Assembly (NCBI GenBank): GCA_013214945.1
Contig: JABSRT010000012.1
Location: 62,001 to 126,000 of the forward strand
Length of the DNA: 64,000 nt
Reading direction: 5' to 3'
From: Gammaproteobacteria bacterium
Lineage (GTDB): Bacteria; Pseudomonadota; Gammaproteobacteria; Enterobacterales; Psychrobiaceae
Position numbers and translations under genes: made by a program. Below, piece after piece: positions 26,166 to 36,107 of the stretch; the first letter of the stretch is position 1, and each line of letters starts with the position of its first letter. The notes under the pieces were generated by a model. That model was not told the origin of the DNA. It worked only from the letters and a program-made list of their open reading frames with translations, and did no database searches.

Positions 26166-26228
26166 TCGTTACTGCTTTTACCCATTACCAATCAATGTAA
26201 TGCTAAACCAATAGGTAGAAATTGACAA

Positions 26229-27272
26229 ATGGCTGACGAAAACGCAGTGCAAGAAAAGACTGAAGAGTTTGACGCGAAAAGCCTCACTGGCTTACAACGG
26301 ACGGCTTTTTTGCTGTTGAGCTTAAAAGAAGAAGATGCCGCGAACATTTTAAAAGCACTTGAGCCTAAAGAAGTGCAATATGTTGGCCAAGCGATGGCGG
26401 GGCTTGATGATTTCTCGCCAGCCAAAGTGGCTGCGGTAATGCGGCTGTTTCTGGATGAAATTCAAGATTTATCAGCAATCGGTCTTAACTCTGAAGACTT
26501 TATTCGTAAGGCATTGATCGCCGCACTGGGTGAAGACAAAGCATCGAATATTATCGATCAAATCATCTTGGGCGGTAGTGCTAAAGGGCTTGAATCCCTG
26601 AAATGGATGGACGCACGTCAGGTTGCCAATATCATTGTTAGTGAGCACCCACAAATCCAGACGATTGTATTGTCTTATTTAGATCCTGAGCAATCGGCCG
26701 AGATTATGGCGCAGTTCAGTGAAAAAGTTCGCCTTGATTTAATGATGCGTATTGCCAATCTTGAAGAAGTTCAGCCAGCCGCCTTGCAAGAACTTAACGA
26801 CATTATGGAAAAACAATTTGCTGGTCAAGCGGGAGCACAGGCAGCGAAGATGGGCGGACTCAAGTCTGCTGCTAATATTATGAACTATCTTGATAACAAT
26901 GTTGAAGGCCAGTTAATGGACTCAATCCGTGATACTGATGAAGAAATGGCACAAAAGCTCCAAGATCTGATGTTTGTATTTGAAAACCTGATTGATGTTG
27001 ATGACCGTGGCATTCAAGCGATATTGCGTGACGTGCAGCAAGATGATTTGATGAAAGCGCTTAAAGGTGCCGATGAAGCGCTTAAAGATAAGTTTCTTAA
27101 GAACATGTCTAAACGTGCATCTGAAATGTTGGTTGATGATCTTGAAGCCATGGGGCCAATCCGAGTTAGTGAAGTTGAAGCGGCCCAAAAAGAAATCCTT
27201 TCAGTGGCTACTCGTCTGTCCGATTCTGGTGAAATTATGCTAGGTGGTGGTGGCGGTGATGAATTTTTATAA
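26229..27272 (+). CDS. fliG: Flagellar motor switch protein FliG
   Basis: This is a 347-residue rotor protein of the C-ring. The N-terminal FliF-binding domain, middle domain and C-terminal torque-generating domain with charged residues (LMFVFENLIDVDDRGIQAILRDV, about 240-262) are all present. Length is normal. It ends in a short Gly-rich tail (GEIMLGGGGGDEFL). Confidence 0.96.
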   Translation: MADENAVQEKTEEFDAKSLTGLQRTAFLLLSLKEEDAANILKALEPKEVQYVGQAMAGLDDFSPAKVAAVMRLFLDEIQDLSAIGLNSEDFIRKALIAALGEDKASNIIDQIILGGSAKGLESLKWMDARQVANIIVSEHPQIQTIVLSYLDPEQSAEIMAQFSEKVRLDLMMRIANLEEVQPAALQELNDIMEKQFAGQAGAQAAKMGGLKSAANIMNYLDNNVEGQLMDSIRDTDEEMAQKLQDLMFVFENLIDVDDRGIQAILRDVQQDDLMKALKGADEALKDKFLKNMSKRASEMLVDDLEAMGPIRVSEVEAAQKEILSVATRLSDSGEIMLGGGGGDEFL

Positions 27273-27298
27273 TTAATTAACCTTTGAGGGGACCATTG

Positions 27299-28234
27299 AT
27301 GTCATCAGATCGGGTGTTTCGCCCAAATGAAGAACAGTTAGAATTGTTGAAGCGTTGGTATGCGCCCGATGTCACCAAGGCTGTCAGTCAAGAGACAACG
27401 AATGCCTTTGGCTTGACGGCACAGCAGATGGCTGAACGACAGCAAGTCACTGTGGTGGAAGAGGTTGCCGAACCAGAATCTGAAGCTGAGTCAGCGCAGT
27501 TAACGGCGCAAGATCTTGACGAGATTCGCCAAAGTGCCCAACAAGAAGGATACGATGCTGGCTTTAGTAAAGGTCAGTCAGAAGGTGTGTTAGCGGGTCA
27601 TGATGATGGCTATGAACAAGGCTTGGCTCAAGGGCAAGCAGAAGGGCATCAACAAGCAATGGATGCCGGACAAGAAGAAATCGCCGCGAAAGTGGCACTG
27701 TTAACGCAGTTAGTTGCACAGCTTGAAGCGCCGCTACATGAACAAGAGCAGCAATTGGAACTAGCATTGGTTGATTTGGCGCTCGATGTCGCCAAAAAAG
27801 TCATTCACACCGAAGTCACTCAAAGTCATCAACCAATTATCACGGCGATTACCGATGGTATTAAGGTACTTGGTCGCAATGAACCCATTACGGTGCAATT
27901 ACACCCGCAAGATATTGAGAGCGTGCTTAGTGTATGGCCACAAGAACAGCTAGAAAAACGCGGTGTTGAACTTGAACCTGATCTTACGATGACACTTGGC
28001 AGTTGCCACATTGAATCAAAAATGAGCAGTGTATCGTTAGCGCTATCTGAACGAATAGAACAAGTTTTTAGTGATTTTTATTCCCGACCAGCGCCACAAG
28101 TTGAGCCTGAATTACTCAAAGAAGGTTCAGAAGCTCTAGAGCAAGCAGAACTCTCGCACACCGAACAAGTGCCGCGAACGGACCAAGCCTCAGAGGCTGT
28201 ATCTGACGATAGTAACGACAGTGAAACGTCATGA
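27299..28234 (+). CDS. fliH: Flagellar assembly protein FliH
   Basis: This 311-residue protein is the stator-like partner of the FliI ATPase in flagellar export. The middle has the GxxxG-rich helix typical of FliH ([28 protein letters not shown] near 85-120), followed by the V-type ATPase subunit-like C-terminal domain. An extra Glu/Ser-rich tail runs from about 260 to the end. The ATG at 27299 follows TTGAGGGGACC; the open frame from a TTG at 27284 overlaps that site. It overlaps fliI by four bases. Confidence 0.93.
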   Translation: MSSDRVFRPNEEQLELLKRWYAPDVTKAVSQETTNAFGLTAQQMAERQQVTVVEEVAEPESEAESAQLTAQDLDEIRQSAQQEGYDAGFSKGQSEGVLAGHDDGYEQGLAQGQAEGHQQAMDAGQEEIAAKVALLTQLVAQLEAPLHEQEQQLELALVDLALDVAKKVIHTEVTQSHQPIITAITDGIKVLGRNEPITVQLHPQDIESVLSVWPQEQLEKRGVELEPDLTMTLGSCHIESKMSSVSLALSERIEQVFSDFYSRPAPQVEPELLKEGSEALEQAELSHTEQVPRTDQASEAVSDDSNDSETS

Positions 28235-29580
28235 GTTCATTAACGAACCAAAGACCTGATTGGGCGAAAAAAATCACGGCTTATCAACAAAATGCGCATC
28301 AATTTCAATCTGTCGCATCAGGAAAGCTTAAGCGAGTCGTAGGGCTGACAATGGAGGCTATTGGTTGTCGTGCGCCTATCGGCAGTCAATGCAGTGTTGA
28401 AACGCTTAACGGTGAAATCACTGCAGAAGTGGTGGGTTTTTCTGATGACGTGTTGTTTTTAATGCCAAGTGAAGAAGTGCAAGGTGTATTGCCTGGGGCG
28501 CTGGTTAAGCCGTTATTACATCAAAAAGGGCTTCCGGTTGGTATGGAGTTGTTGGGCCGAGTTGTTGATGGTGTAGGCCGACCACTTGATGGTTTAGGGC
28601 CGCTAAAAACCAAAAATCATTTATCAGGCAAAGCGAAACCGATGAATCCGTTAAATCGCCGTCCAATATCGCAACCACTTGATGTTGGAATTCGTGCGAT
28701 TAACTCGATGCTAACCGTGGGTAAAGGCCAACGGATGGGCTTATTTGCAGGCTCTGGGGTTGGTAAAAGTGTATTGCTCGGCATGATGACACGTGGCACT
28801 ACTGCCGATGTAATTGTAGTCGGACTCGTGGGTGAACGTGGTCGAGAAGTTAAAGAGTTTATTGAAGAAATTTTAGGAGAAGAAGGGCGTAGTCGCTCGG
28901 TGGTTGTGGCAGCTCCAGCCGATACATCGCCTTTAATGCGGCTTAAGGCTTGTGAGACCTCAGTGGCAATTGCTGAATATTTCCGTGATCAAGGCATGGA
29001 TGTATTACTGCTGATGGACTCATTAACGCGTTTTGCTCAAGCGCAGCGCGAAATAGCCCTAGCGGTTGGGGAACCTCCGGCGACCAAAGGCTACCCACCG
29101 TCGGTGTTTGCTAAATTACCGCAGCTGGTCGAACGGGCGGGCAATGGCGGCGATGGGCAAGGTTCAATCACCGCATTTTATACCGTGTTGACCGAAGGTG
29201 ATGATTTACAAGATCCTATCGCAGATGCTTCACGGGCGATATTAGATGGCCATATTGTGTTATCGCGAAAATTAGCTGAAGCTGGCCACTATCCGGCAAT
29301 CGACGTTGAGGCATCGATTTCGAGGGTAATGCCGATGGTGGTTAGTGAACAGCACCTTGCTTATGCCCGAGTCGTCAAACAGTATTATTCGCTGTATCAA
29401 CAAAATAAAGATTTGATTGCGATTGGTGCTTATGTGCAAGGCGCCGATCCGCGTGTTGACAAAGCAATTCAGTTTCATGAAGTGATCGAAGCATTTTGCC
29501 AACAAACGATGCGAGAAACTCATTTCTATGACAACTCTTTGCTGGCGCTGACTCAATTAGGGGATGCTTTAAATGGCTGA
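28231..29580 (+). CDS. fliI: Flagellum-specific ATPase FliI
   Basis: This is a 449-residue hexameric ATPase of the export apparatus. The N-terminal beta-barrel is followed by Walker [12 protein letters not shown] near 170-180, [14 protein letters not shown], and the [25 protein letters not shown]-type signature near 252-276. The start overlaps fliH (ATGA), and fliJ starts within its last codons. Confidence 0.96.
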   Translation: MSSLTNQRPDWAKKITAYQQNAHQFQSVASGKLKRVVGLTMEAIGCRAPIGSQCSVETLNGEITAEVVGFSDDVLFLMPSEEVQGVLPGALVKPLLHQKGLPVGMELLGRVVDGVGRPLDGLGPLKTKNHLSGKAKPMNPLNRRPISQPLDVGIRAINSMLTVGKGQRMGLFAGSGVGKSVLLGMMTRGTTADVIVVGLVGERGREVKEFIEEILGEEGRSRSVVVAAPADTSPLMRLKACETSVAIAEYFRDQGMDVLLLMDSLTRFAQAQREIALAVGEPPATKGYPPSVFAKLPQLVERAGNGGDGQGSITAFYTVLTEGDDLQDPIADASRAILDGHIVLSRKLAEAGHYPAIDVEASISRVMPMVVSEQHLAYARVVKQYYSLYQQNKDLIAIGAYVQGADPRVDKAIQFHEVIEAFCQQTMRETHFYDNSLLALTQLGDALNG

Positions 29581-30025
29581 TCTTAAGCAATTGAATATTG
29601 TAAAAGAACTGGCACTCAAAAAAGAGCGTACGGCGTTGCAAGCGCTCAGTGCCGCCCAGCAGCAAATGGCGGGGTTGCAGCAGCAATTAAAGACGTTGCA
29701 GCAATACAAAACTGATTATGTCGCGCAAATATCAGCCACTGGCCGCGAAGGCGTAACGGTGGCTAATTTACTCTTGTTACAAAATTTCCTCGCTAAAATT
29801 GATACCTCGTTAACTCAACAGCGTGACATTATCGCGCGGGCGCAATTGGCTGTTAACTCTCGGCGGACTCAATGGCAACAGGCACGTCAATATCTTGACT
29901 CAATCAGCCATCTCATTAGCAGCTCAGAGCAAAAGATCATCGATGTTGAGCTTAAAAAAGAACAAAAACTCGCTGATGAATTTGCAATGATGGCCTATTA
30001 TCGAAAACTCAAGGCTAGCCGTTAA
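29573..30025 (+). CDS. fliJ: Flagellar export protein FliJ
   Basis: This 150-residue, almost entirely coiled-coil protein forms the central stalk of the FliI hexamer. It is rich in Gln, Leu and Ala with heptads ([31 protein letters not shown]). It overlaps fliI by eight bases and is the last gene of the fliE operon. Confidence 0.9.
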   Translation: MADLKQLNIVKELALKKERTALQALSAAQQQMAGLQQQLKTLQQYKTDYVAQISATGREGVTVANLLLLQNFLAKIDTSLTQQRDIIARAQLAVNSRRTQWQQARQYLDSISHLISSSEQKIIDVELKKEQKLADEFAMMAYYRKLKASR

Positions 30026-30057
30026 TTTTAGCCAATCATCATCATCTTTTGGTAGGT

Positions 30058-30073
30058 TGGCTTATTATTTGCA
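30058..30073 (+). promoter_or_regulatory. Sigma-54 promoter of the fliK operon
   Basis: TGGCTTATTATTTGCA has GG-N10-GC spacing and TTTGCA, 117 bases before the fliK ATG. Confidence 0.75.
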
Positions 30074-30189
30074 TTGTATTACTTAATAATAGACAAACAT
30101 CACTTATGATGGCCTGTGCATGCTTAATCACCGAACAAGCTAACTCAGATGTTTTTAGATGAAGGCCAGCTAAAGCCTTGGAGACGTGA

Positions 30190-32496
30190 ATGATCGACAA
30201 TTTAAACAGCATATTAATGCCGCTCAGTGCAAATAGTAAATTGTCTGGTTCGAGTGAACAAGCGGCAATTTTTGCCGCTTTAGATAACCCGTCACTTGAA
30301 TCTGGGCGTCTGGGGGATGTAATGAACAATACTCCAACTAAAATAAAATTTAATCAAATGCTACAGCATAAGCTGACATCGCTTACGAGCGAGCCTGGCA
30401 ATGATTCAATGAAAACGAAAAATAATGATGTGGTCGATGAACAAGATATTGCCAACATTGTTAACGAAATATACGAGCAACTAAAGCAACTAAAATCAAA
30501 TACGGTAAAGCAAGCTGCAGAAGATCCACAAGGCGATAATTTTTCTTTGGCCGAACTTGCGAAACAATTGCGCGCCATGGTTACTAACGAATCGTCACTT
30601 GGTAATGACCGTGAACTTGAACGTGATGTTGAAGGTGATGTTGAACGTGATGTTGAACGTGATGTTGAAGGTAATGTTGAACGTGATGTTGAAGGTAATG
30701 TTGAGCGTGATGTTGAACGTGATGTTGAACGTGAAGTTGAAGTTGAAAGCGGAGCTGATGTTGCTAATAGCAATAAAGAAAATTGGCAACGTATCCTAGC
30801 TGAAGTTGATGAACAGGCTATGGCTGTCATTTCAACAAGCTTAGACGACCTGTTGGCTCAAGACAGCAGTGAGCAGACGGTTAATCAGAGCGACTCATCA
30901 CAGCAAGCGCGTTTTGTTGAGCCTGACAAAAACCAACAATTGGCCAATAAGCTCGCCCAAGCGACGCCAACTCAGCTCGAACAGTTAGCAAAACTGAGCG
31001 GAATAAGTGTCGAGCAACTAAACAAACTCGCCCTTAAAGAGCAGGTTCGAACGGTAATCACAGAGCTTAATTCATCAGCTGTGATAGCTCAGGAAGAATC
31101 AATCGATAGCTTACCGATTGGCCAATTAATAACTAAGTTAGAACAGATGATTAAACCACTGGCTAACAATCAACAAATAACAGCTGAGCTTGGGCGAATA
31201 AAACAAGCCATCGAAGCACAAGTTATGCCAGAGCAAACGATGGTCGAACAAGAGTTGGCCGAACAAGATTTGGCCGCGGCAACGAGTGACATTGAGCAAG
31301 CTATTCAGCAGCGCGTTAATCAGCCAATTAGCGAGTTAATTAATCAAGTCGCTCAGTCAGACTTATCGAAGTCAGATTTATTGAACGATAAGCCCGGTGA
31401 CTCTAAGGAAATTATCCAGCAGATTAAATCATTGGTAGACAAATTACCGCTTACTACTCAACAACAACTCAAAGCGGCACTCAATGATAGTACGGTCAAT
31501 GCTAGTGCGATTAATGATAGTACGGTACATGATAGTGAGACCAATGTTACGTCGGTGTCCAAGTCAGAACAAGCAACGGCGAACGCCCAAAGTGCTGAAC
31601 TAGCAGGGCGTGATCTGGCCTCAATCAGTGCCGCTGTCACTATTGCCCTTGAAGAAAGTCGTTCACGCAGTGCATTAAGAGAACAAACCAATACCAGCAG
31701 TAGCGCTGCCGCGTTATCGAATATGTCAGCGGCGGCAATGGTTACCAATCAAGTGAACTTAGACGCCAAGAAACAAGGACTCGATCAACAAGAACTTAAT
31801 CAACAAGACAATCACGATAACGTTGAATTCGACGAGCAACCCCCAGAGTTTACACTGCCTCAAGAAGACGAATTAGCCGTAAAACCTCAGGGCAATGAAA
31901 GTATTGAGCGTTTATTAAAACAATTTGAAGCACGACCCGCAACGAGTTCGAATGTTGCTGCTAGTGCCGCTGAGCTTGCGAGCACCGCAGCTCAAGAATT
32001 AGATTCGGAGAAAACACAGGCGTTGGCGCAGAAAGAGCCGACAACGGCTCAAAAGTTAGCGGCTGAACACCTGGTGACTAAATTACCATTAGGCCAAGAT
32101 GCGCAAGCAGCGCGGGTACTTAAAGAACAATTGAGTATGATGGTGAAAGGGGATGTGCAGCAAGCAATCATCCAGTTAGATCCAGAAGAGCTTGGCGGTA
32201 TGTCAATCAGACTGCAACTGCAAAATGATCAAATGAGCGTGCAATTTCAAGTACAAAATGCCCAAGCTAAAGAAATGCTCGAAAATGCAATGAGCAAGCT
32301 CAAAGAAATGTTAGAAGAACAGGGCATTGCCTTAACCGACAGTGATGTTGAACATAAAGACAGCTCTGAACAACAAGAGCAACAAACAAACCAACAGCGA
32401 GCAACTGGCCAAGAACACGAGTTTGAAAGCGATCAAGACGTTGTCGTATTAACCTTGAACAAACAATCGGCTGATGGCATTGATTATTATGCTTAA
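30190..32496 (+). CDS. fliK: Flagellar hook-length control protein FliK
   Basis: This 768-residue protein is exported during hook growth; it measures hook length as a ruler and switches export specificity through FlhB. It is long for the family. The Gln/Glu/Ser-rich N-terminal and middle parts are low-complexity. A ten-unit tetrapeptide repeat lies at residues 144-183. The conserved C-terminal Flg_hook domain (about 645-730) contains AIIQLDPEELGGMSIRLQL and MLENAMSKLKEMLEEQGI. First gene of fliKLMNOPQR-flhB, behind a sigma-54 promoter. The DNA repeat is described separately. Confidence 0.93.
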   Translation: MIDNLNSILMPLSANSKLSGSSEQAAIFAALDNPSLESGRLGDVMNNTPTKIKFNQMLQHKLTSLTSEPGNDSMKTKNNDVVDEQDIANIVNEIYEQLKQLKSNTVKQAAEDPQGDNFSLAELAKQLRAMVTNESSLGNDRELERDVEGDVERDVERDVEGNVERDVEGNVERDVERDVEREVEVESGADVANSNKENWQRILAEVDEQAMAVISTSLDDLLAQDSSEQTVNQSDSSQQARFVEPDKNQQLANKLAQATPTQLEQLAKLSGISVEQLNKLALKEQVRTVITELNSSAVIAQEESIDSLPIGQLITKLEQMIKPLANNQQITAELGRIKQAIEAQVMPEQTMVEQELAEQDLAAATSDIEQAIQQRVNQPISELINQVAQSDLSKSDLLNDKPGDSKEIIQQIKSLVDKLPLTTQQQLKAALNDSTVNASAINDSTVHDSETNVTSVSKSEQATANAQSAELAGRDLASISAAVTIALEESRSRSALREQTNTSSSAAALSNMSAAAMVTNQVNLDAKKQGLDQQELNQQDNHDNVEFDEQPPEFTLPQEDELAVKPQGNESIERLLKQFEARPATSSNVAASAAELASTAAQELDSEKTQALAQKEPTTAQKLAAEHLVTKLPLGQDAQAARVLKEQLSMMVKGDVQQAIIQLDPEELGGMSIRLQLQNDQMSVQFQVQNAQAKEMLENAMSKLKEMLEEQGIALTDSDVEHKDSSEQQEQQTNQQRATGQEHEFESDQDVVVLTLNKQSADGIDYYA
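30619..30738 (+). repeat. 12-bp tandem repeat, ten units, inside fliK
   Basis: Ten in-frame units close to GAACGTGATGTT encode E-(R/G)-(D/N/E)-V (residues 144-183). Units differ mainly at the second and third codons (CGT or GGT; GAT, AAT or GAA). Because the unit is 12 bases, slippage adds or removes four residues without changing frame. A degenerate flank (GACCGTGAACTT) precedes it. Confidence 0.9.
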
Positions 32497-32677
32497 ATAG
32501 ATAAGCTCGTATGAACAGTTGATATTTTATGTTACTTTTGAGCCTTTATATTTAACGTTGGCAATTTTACGCTGATAATATCAAAGCATATTATTTAAAT
32601 GGTTGTCACTTCGTTAGAAATTTTATATTACTGAGCTGATTGCCAATGAGGCAAGGCTTAGCTAAAGGAATAATGTT

Positions 32678-33214
32678 ATGGCTGATGATGCAGTTGAGAA
32701 TGAAGAAAGTAGCGGCGGTGGTAAGAAAAAACTCATTATTATTATTATCGTTGCCTTGATTGTTTTAGGTGGCGGCGGTGCGGCAGCTTTCTTTATGCTT
32801 GGTGGTGAAGAAGAGCCAACTATTGATGGTCAAGAACTGGTTGAAGGCGAAGAAGTAGCCCAAGAGGAAGAAGAGCCAGAAGAAGCTGAAATTGGCGATG
32901 CTTTTTACGTTGGCATGCCGCGACCATTTGTGTTTAACGTCTCAGGTTACGGGCGCGATCGATTAGTACAAATAAAAGTTCAGTTGTTAGTACGAGGTGC
33001 TGATAACGATACTGCTGCACGTAAGCATATTCCGCTGATTGAAGATGTGATGTTAACCATTTTTAGTAGCTCAAATGCCGAAAAACTCGCGACCAGCACT
33101 GGTAAAGATGAGTTACGAATCAATGCTCAAGAAGCTGTCCAAAAAGCGCTTGAACCCGTGGTTGGAAACCCCGTGGTTGATAAAGTGCTTTTTGTCGGTT
33201 TTGTAATGCAGTAG
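32678..33214 (+). CDS. fliL: Flagellar basal body protein FliL
   Basis: This 178-residue inner-membrane protein surrounds the stator and affects torque. A Lys-rich start is followed by one membrane helix (about 18-42, LIIIIIVALIVLGGGGAAAFFML), a very acidic linker (about 45-75), and the periplasmic FliL domain with FVFNVSGYGRDRLVQIKVQLLVRG. The start follows AAAGGAATAATGTT. 181 bases separate it from fliK. Confidence 0.94.
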   Translation: MADDAVENEESSGGGKKKLIIIIIVALIVLGGGGAAAFFMLGGEEEPTIDGQELVEGEEVAQEEEEPEEAEIGDAFYVGMPRPFVFNVSGYGRDRLVQIKVQLLVRGADNDTAARKHIPLIEDVMLTIFSSSNAEKLATSTGKDELRINAQEAVQKALEPVVGNPVVDKVLFVGFVMQ

Positions 33215-33223
33215 GAATCAGTT

Positions 33224-34243
33224 GTGAATGATCTGCTAAGCCAAGATGAAATCGATGCGCTACTGCATGGCGTTGATGATGTAGATGACGATGATACTGG
33301 TGATGGCGGTGATGAGAATGCCGCCGAGTATGATTTTTCGTCGCAAGACCGAATTGTTCGTGGGCGCATGCCGACCCTTGAAATGGTTAATGAACGCTTT
33401 GCGCGCCACTTAAGGATCAGTTTATTTAATTTGATGCGTCGGACAACGGAAGTATCGATTAACGGTGTGCAAATGCTCAAGTTTGGTGAATATATTCACA
33501 CGCTATTTGTACCAACGAGCCTTAACATGGTGCGTTTTAGACCCCTTAAAGGCACGGCGTTAATTACGCTAGAGGCACGTTTAGTGTTTATTCTAGTAGA
33601 CAATTTCTTTGGTGGTGATGGCCGTTATCCGGCAAAAATCGAAGGCCGAGAATTTACCCCGACCGAACGTCGTATTATTCAATTGTTATTGAAAATAGTG
33701 TTTGAAGACTACATGGAAGCGTGGGCGCCGGTAATGGATGTTGAGTTTGAATTTTTAGACTCAGAAGTTAACCCCTCAATGGCAAATATTGTCAGCCCAA
33801 CTGAAGTTATTGTCGTGTGTTCGTTCCATATTGAACTCGATGGTGGTGGCGGGGACTTCCATATTGCCTTACCTTATTCAATGTTGGAGCCGATTCGAGA
33901 ATTGCTTGATGCCGGTGTTCAAAGTGATAAAGAAGATACCGATCAGCGTTGGAGCGCCGCGTTAAAAGATGAAATTATGGATGTCGAAGTTGAACTAGAC
34001 GCCTCGTTGGGTGAAGCTGAGTTAACGTTACGCCAAATTATGGAAATGCGAGTGGGTGATATTATTCCATTTGAGATGCCTGATGATGTGTTAGTCCGGG
34101 TCGAAGATTTACCGTCATTTCGTGGCAAGCTTGGTCAAGTAAATGATAATATTGGAATAAAAGTTACCTCAGTGATCCCGCGTCCGGAAAGCCAAAAGTC
34201 TGAATTTCAGTTATTACAGCGTAAAATTAAGCCGGCGAATTAA
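33224..34243 (+). CDS. fliM: Flagellar motor switch protein FliM
   Basis: This is a 339-residue C-ring protein. The N-terminal CheY-P binding segment is LLSQDEIDALLHG (3-15). The CheC-like middle domain and the C-terminal SpoA/FliN-like domain (about 250-320, LTLRQIMEMRVGDIIPFEMP) follow. It starts with GTG after a TAGGA. Acidic linker at about 16-30. Confidence 0.95.
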   Translation: MNDLLSQDEIDALLHGVDDVDDDDTGDGGDENAAEYDFSSQDRIVRGRMPTLEMVNERFARHLRISLFNLMRRTTEVSINGVQMLKFGEYIHTLFVPTSLNMVRFRPLKGTALITLEARLVFILVDNFFGGDGRYPAKIEGREFTPTERRIIQLLLKIVFEDYMEAWAPVMDVEFEFLDSEVNPSMANIVSPTEVIVVCSFHIELDGGGGDFHIALPYSMLEPIRELLDAGVQSDKEDTDQRWSAALKDEIMDVEVELDASLGEAELTLRQIMEMRVGDIIPFEMPDDVLVRVEDLPSFRGKLGQVNDNIGIKVTSVIPRPESQKSEFQLLQRKIKPAN

Positions 34244-34264
34244 GCAGGCAAAGTGAGTTAACTT

Positions 34265-34648
34265 ATGAGTGATATGGATGATTGGGCTGATGCCCTAGCA
34301 GAACAAGAAGAATCGGAAGCACAGGCAAGCAAGGTTGAGCTTGAAAATCTAGAAGATGAGTCCACCGGAGGTTTAGCATCCTCTGGTGATGAAAAACTCG
34401 ATGCGATACTCGATATTCCTGTGACAATATCGATGGAAGTGGGGCGAGCCAACATTACGATCCGTAATTTGCTGCAACTAAATCAGGGCTCGGTGATTGA
34501 GCTAGATCGCGTTGCCGGTGAATCCTTAGATGTTTTGGTCAATGGGACTTTAATAGCCCATGGCGAAGTAGTTGTAGTTAACGATAAATTTGGTATTAGA
34601 TTAACCGATGTTATTAGTCAAACAGAACGTATTAAAAAGTTACGTTAA
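34265..34648 (+). CDS. fliN: Flagellar motor switch protein FliN
   Basis: This is a 127-residue protein with an acidic N-terminal region (1-45) and a C-terminal SpoA domain (about 50-125, ILDIPVTISMEVGRANITIRNLLQLNQGSVIEL). It forms the base of the C-ring with FliM. 21 bases after fliM. Confidence 0.95.
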   Translation: MSDMDDWADALAEQEESEAQASKVELENLEDESTGGLASSGDEKLDAILDIPVTISMEVGRANITIRNLLQLNQGSVIELDRVAGESLDVLVNGTLIAHGEVVVVNDKFGIRLTDVISQTERIKKLR

Positions 34649-35036
34649 TCCTGTGATTATGATGGCGGCCGTAATGGCCGCCCCGGTCAACGCGAGCACT
34701 GGGCCCACGGCACCTGATTATCTCAACATGCTGCTATCATTGTTGCTGGTTATAGGGCTTATTTTTACGTTAGCGATGTTAGCCAAACGTTTCAATATTG
34801 GGATGACGGGTCAAGGTGCGATTAAGCAAGTTGCAACATTGTCGGTTGGCGCTAAAGAACGATTAATTATCGTTGAAGTAGGCGACCAGCAATACTTAAT
34901 TGGCGTGACCAGTCAACAAGTTCAATTAATAGAAAAGCTGCCCCACAAAGTCGAGGCGGCCTCGGTGATGGGCGATGGTATTGCATCAGCACGTATTGAT
35001 AGCTTATTTAATCGGATAAAAAAAGGAAATTCATGA
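34608..35036 (+). CDS. fliO: Flagellar export apparatus protein FliO
   Basis: This 142-residue protein scaffolds FliP assembly. It has a cleavable-signal-like N-terminus (K5, K10, then [14 protein letters not shown]), a membrane helix at about 44-63 ([17 protein letters not shown]) and a cytoplasmic FliO domain ([24 protein letters not shown]). The start is uncertain. The ATG at 34608 overlaps fliN by 41 bases but keeps two Lys before the signal helix; GTG 34653 or ATG 34659 would avoid the overlap but leave an uncharged N-terminus. Confidence 0.88.
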   Translation: MLLVKQNVLKSYVNPVIMMAAVMAAPVNASTGPTAPDYLNMLLSLLLVIGLIFTLAMLAKRFNIGMTGQGAIKQVATLSVGAKERLIIVEVGDQQYLIGVTSQQVQLIEKLPHKVEAASVMGDGIASARIDSLFNRIKKGNS

Positions 35037-35779
35037 TTAGGCTGTTTTTGATATTGCTCGCGTGCTTGATTGTACCAACGGGACTGGTCCATGCCGCTGG
35101 TATACCTGCTGTTACGGTATTGCCAGGTCCTGACGGTGGGCAAGAGTACACCATAACATTGCAAGTCTTAGCGCTGATGACCGCGCTGAGTTTTATTCCT
35201 GCGATCTTAATTATGATGACTTCATTCACCCGGATTGTGATCGTACTCTCTATTTTACGCCAAGCGATGGGGTTGCAACAGGCACCATCGAATCAGATTA
35301 TCATTGGTTTATCACTGTTTATGACGTTATTTATCATGACGCCAGTGCTTGAACGAATTAATGAAAATGCGCTTCAACCCTATTTAAATGAAGAAATCAC
35401 GACCATGGCTGCTTTTGAACAGGCGCAAATACCGATCCGTGAGTTTATGCTGGCGCAGACTAGAGATAAGGACATTGCAACTTTCCTTGAAATTTCTGGT
35501 CGCCAAGATATCGAAAGTGCCGAACAAACCCCAATGACTATTTTAATTCCGGCATTTATCACCAGTGAATTAAAAACCGCATTTCAAATTGGTTTTATGT
35601 TATTCATTCCTTTTTTAGTGCTTGATTTGGTGGTTGCTAGTGTCTTGATGGCAATGGGCATGATGATGTTATCGCCGATGATCGTTTCATTACCCTTTAA
35701 ACTGATGTTATTTGTGTTAGTCGATGGCTGGGCTTTAGTGATGGGTACCTTAGCCACTAGCTTTGGTTTAGGAGCCTGA
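35033..35779 (+). CDS. fliP: Flagellar export gate protein FliP
   Basis: This is a 248-residue polytopic export-gate subunit with an N-terminal signal peptide (about 1-21, ending VHAAG). The family region has [29 protein letters not shown] and the C-terminal [14 protein letters not shown]. It overlaps fliO by four bases (ATGA). Confidence 0.96.
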   Translation: MIRLFLILLACLIVPTGLVHAAGIPAVTVLPGPDGGQEYTITLQVLALMTALSFIPAILIMMTSFTRIVIVLSILRQAMGLQQAPSNQIIIGLSLFMTLFIMTPVLERINENALQPYLNEEITTMAAFEQAQIPIREFMLAQTRDKDIATFLEISGRQDIESAEQTPMTILIPAFITSELKTAFQIGFMLFIPFLVLDLVVASVLMAMGMMMLSPMIVSLPFKLMLFVLVDGWALVMGTLATSFGLGA

Positions 35780-35834
35780 CTTGGCGTTGGCCATTGTTCT
35801 AAACCACTGCGCGTTTAACTAAAGAAGGTCTGGT

Positions 35835-36104
35835 ATGTCTCCTGAAGTCTTTGTTGGTATTTTTAGAGAAGCTTTATTTGTTGTGATGATTATTGTGGCT
35901 GCTATTGTGGTGCCCAGCCTACTGGTTGGTTTAATTGTCGCGGTATTTCAGGCCGCAACCTCAATTAACGAGCAAACATTGAGCTTTTTACCACGTTTGA
36001 TGATGACACTAATGACGCTGATTATTGGCGCGCATTGGTTTACTCAAACCTTAATGGATTTTATGATTGGACTAATCAATGAAATCCCGCGGGTTATTGG
36101 TTAA
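35835..36104 (+). CDS. fliQ: Flagellar export gate protein FliQ
   Basis: An 89-residue protein with two membrane helices (about 15-37 and 50-70) and family sequence QAATSINEQTLSFLPRL. The start follows AAGAAGG. Length and position between fliP and fliR are standard. Confidence 0.95.
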   Translation: MSPEVFVGIFREALFVVMIIVAAIVVPSLLVGLIVAVFQAATSINEQTLSFLPRLMMTLMTLIIGAHWFTQTLMDFMIGLINEIPRVIG

Positions 36105-36107
36105 CCA

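Noticed and set aside
30101-30115. Second sigma-54-like site before fliK (TGGCCTGTGCATGC)
   Set aside because: Spacing is nine bases, and a better site lies at 30058-30073.
30354-30830. Ser/Thr/Arg repeat-like minus-strand frame and two other frames across the fliK repeat
   Set aside because: A 12-bp repeat leaves several frames open and gives repeat peptides in each. Only the plus-strand fliK frame joins the conserved Flg_hook domain.
32559-32572. Possible sigma-54 promoter before fliL (TGGCAATTTTACGC)
   Set aside because: GG and GC are nine, not ten, bases apart and the -12 block is ACGC rather than TTGC.
34608-34658. Start of fliO inside fliN
   Set aside because: Not rejected outright: kept as the annotated start because it completes a charged signal peptide, but later starts (34653, 34659) remain possible.
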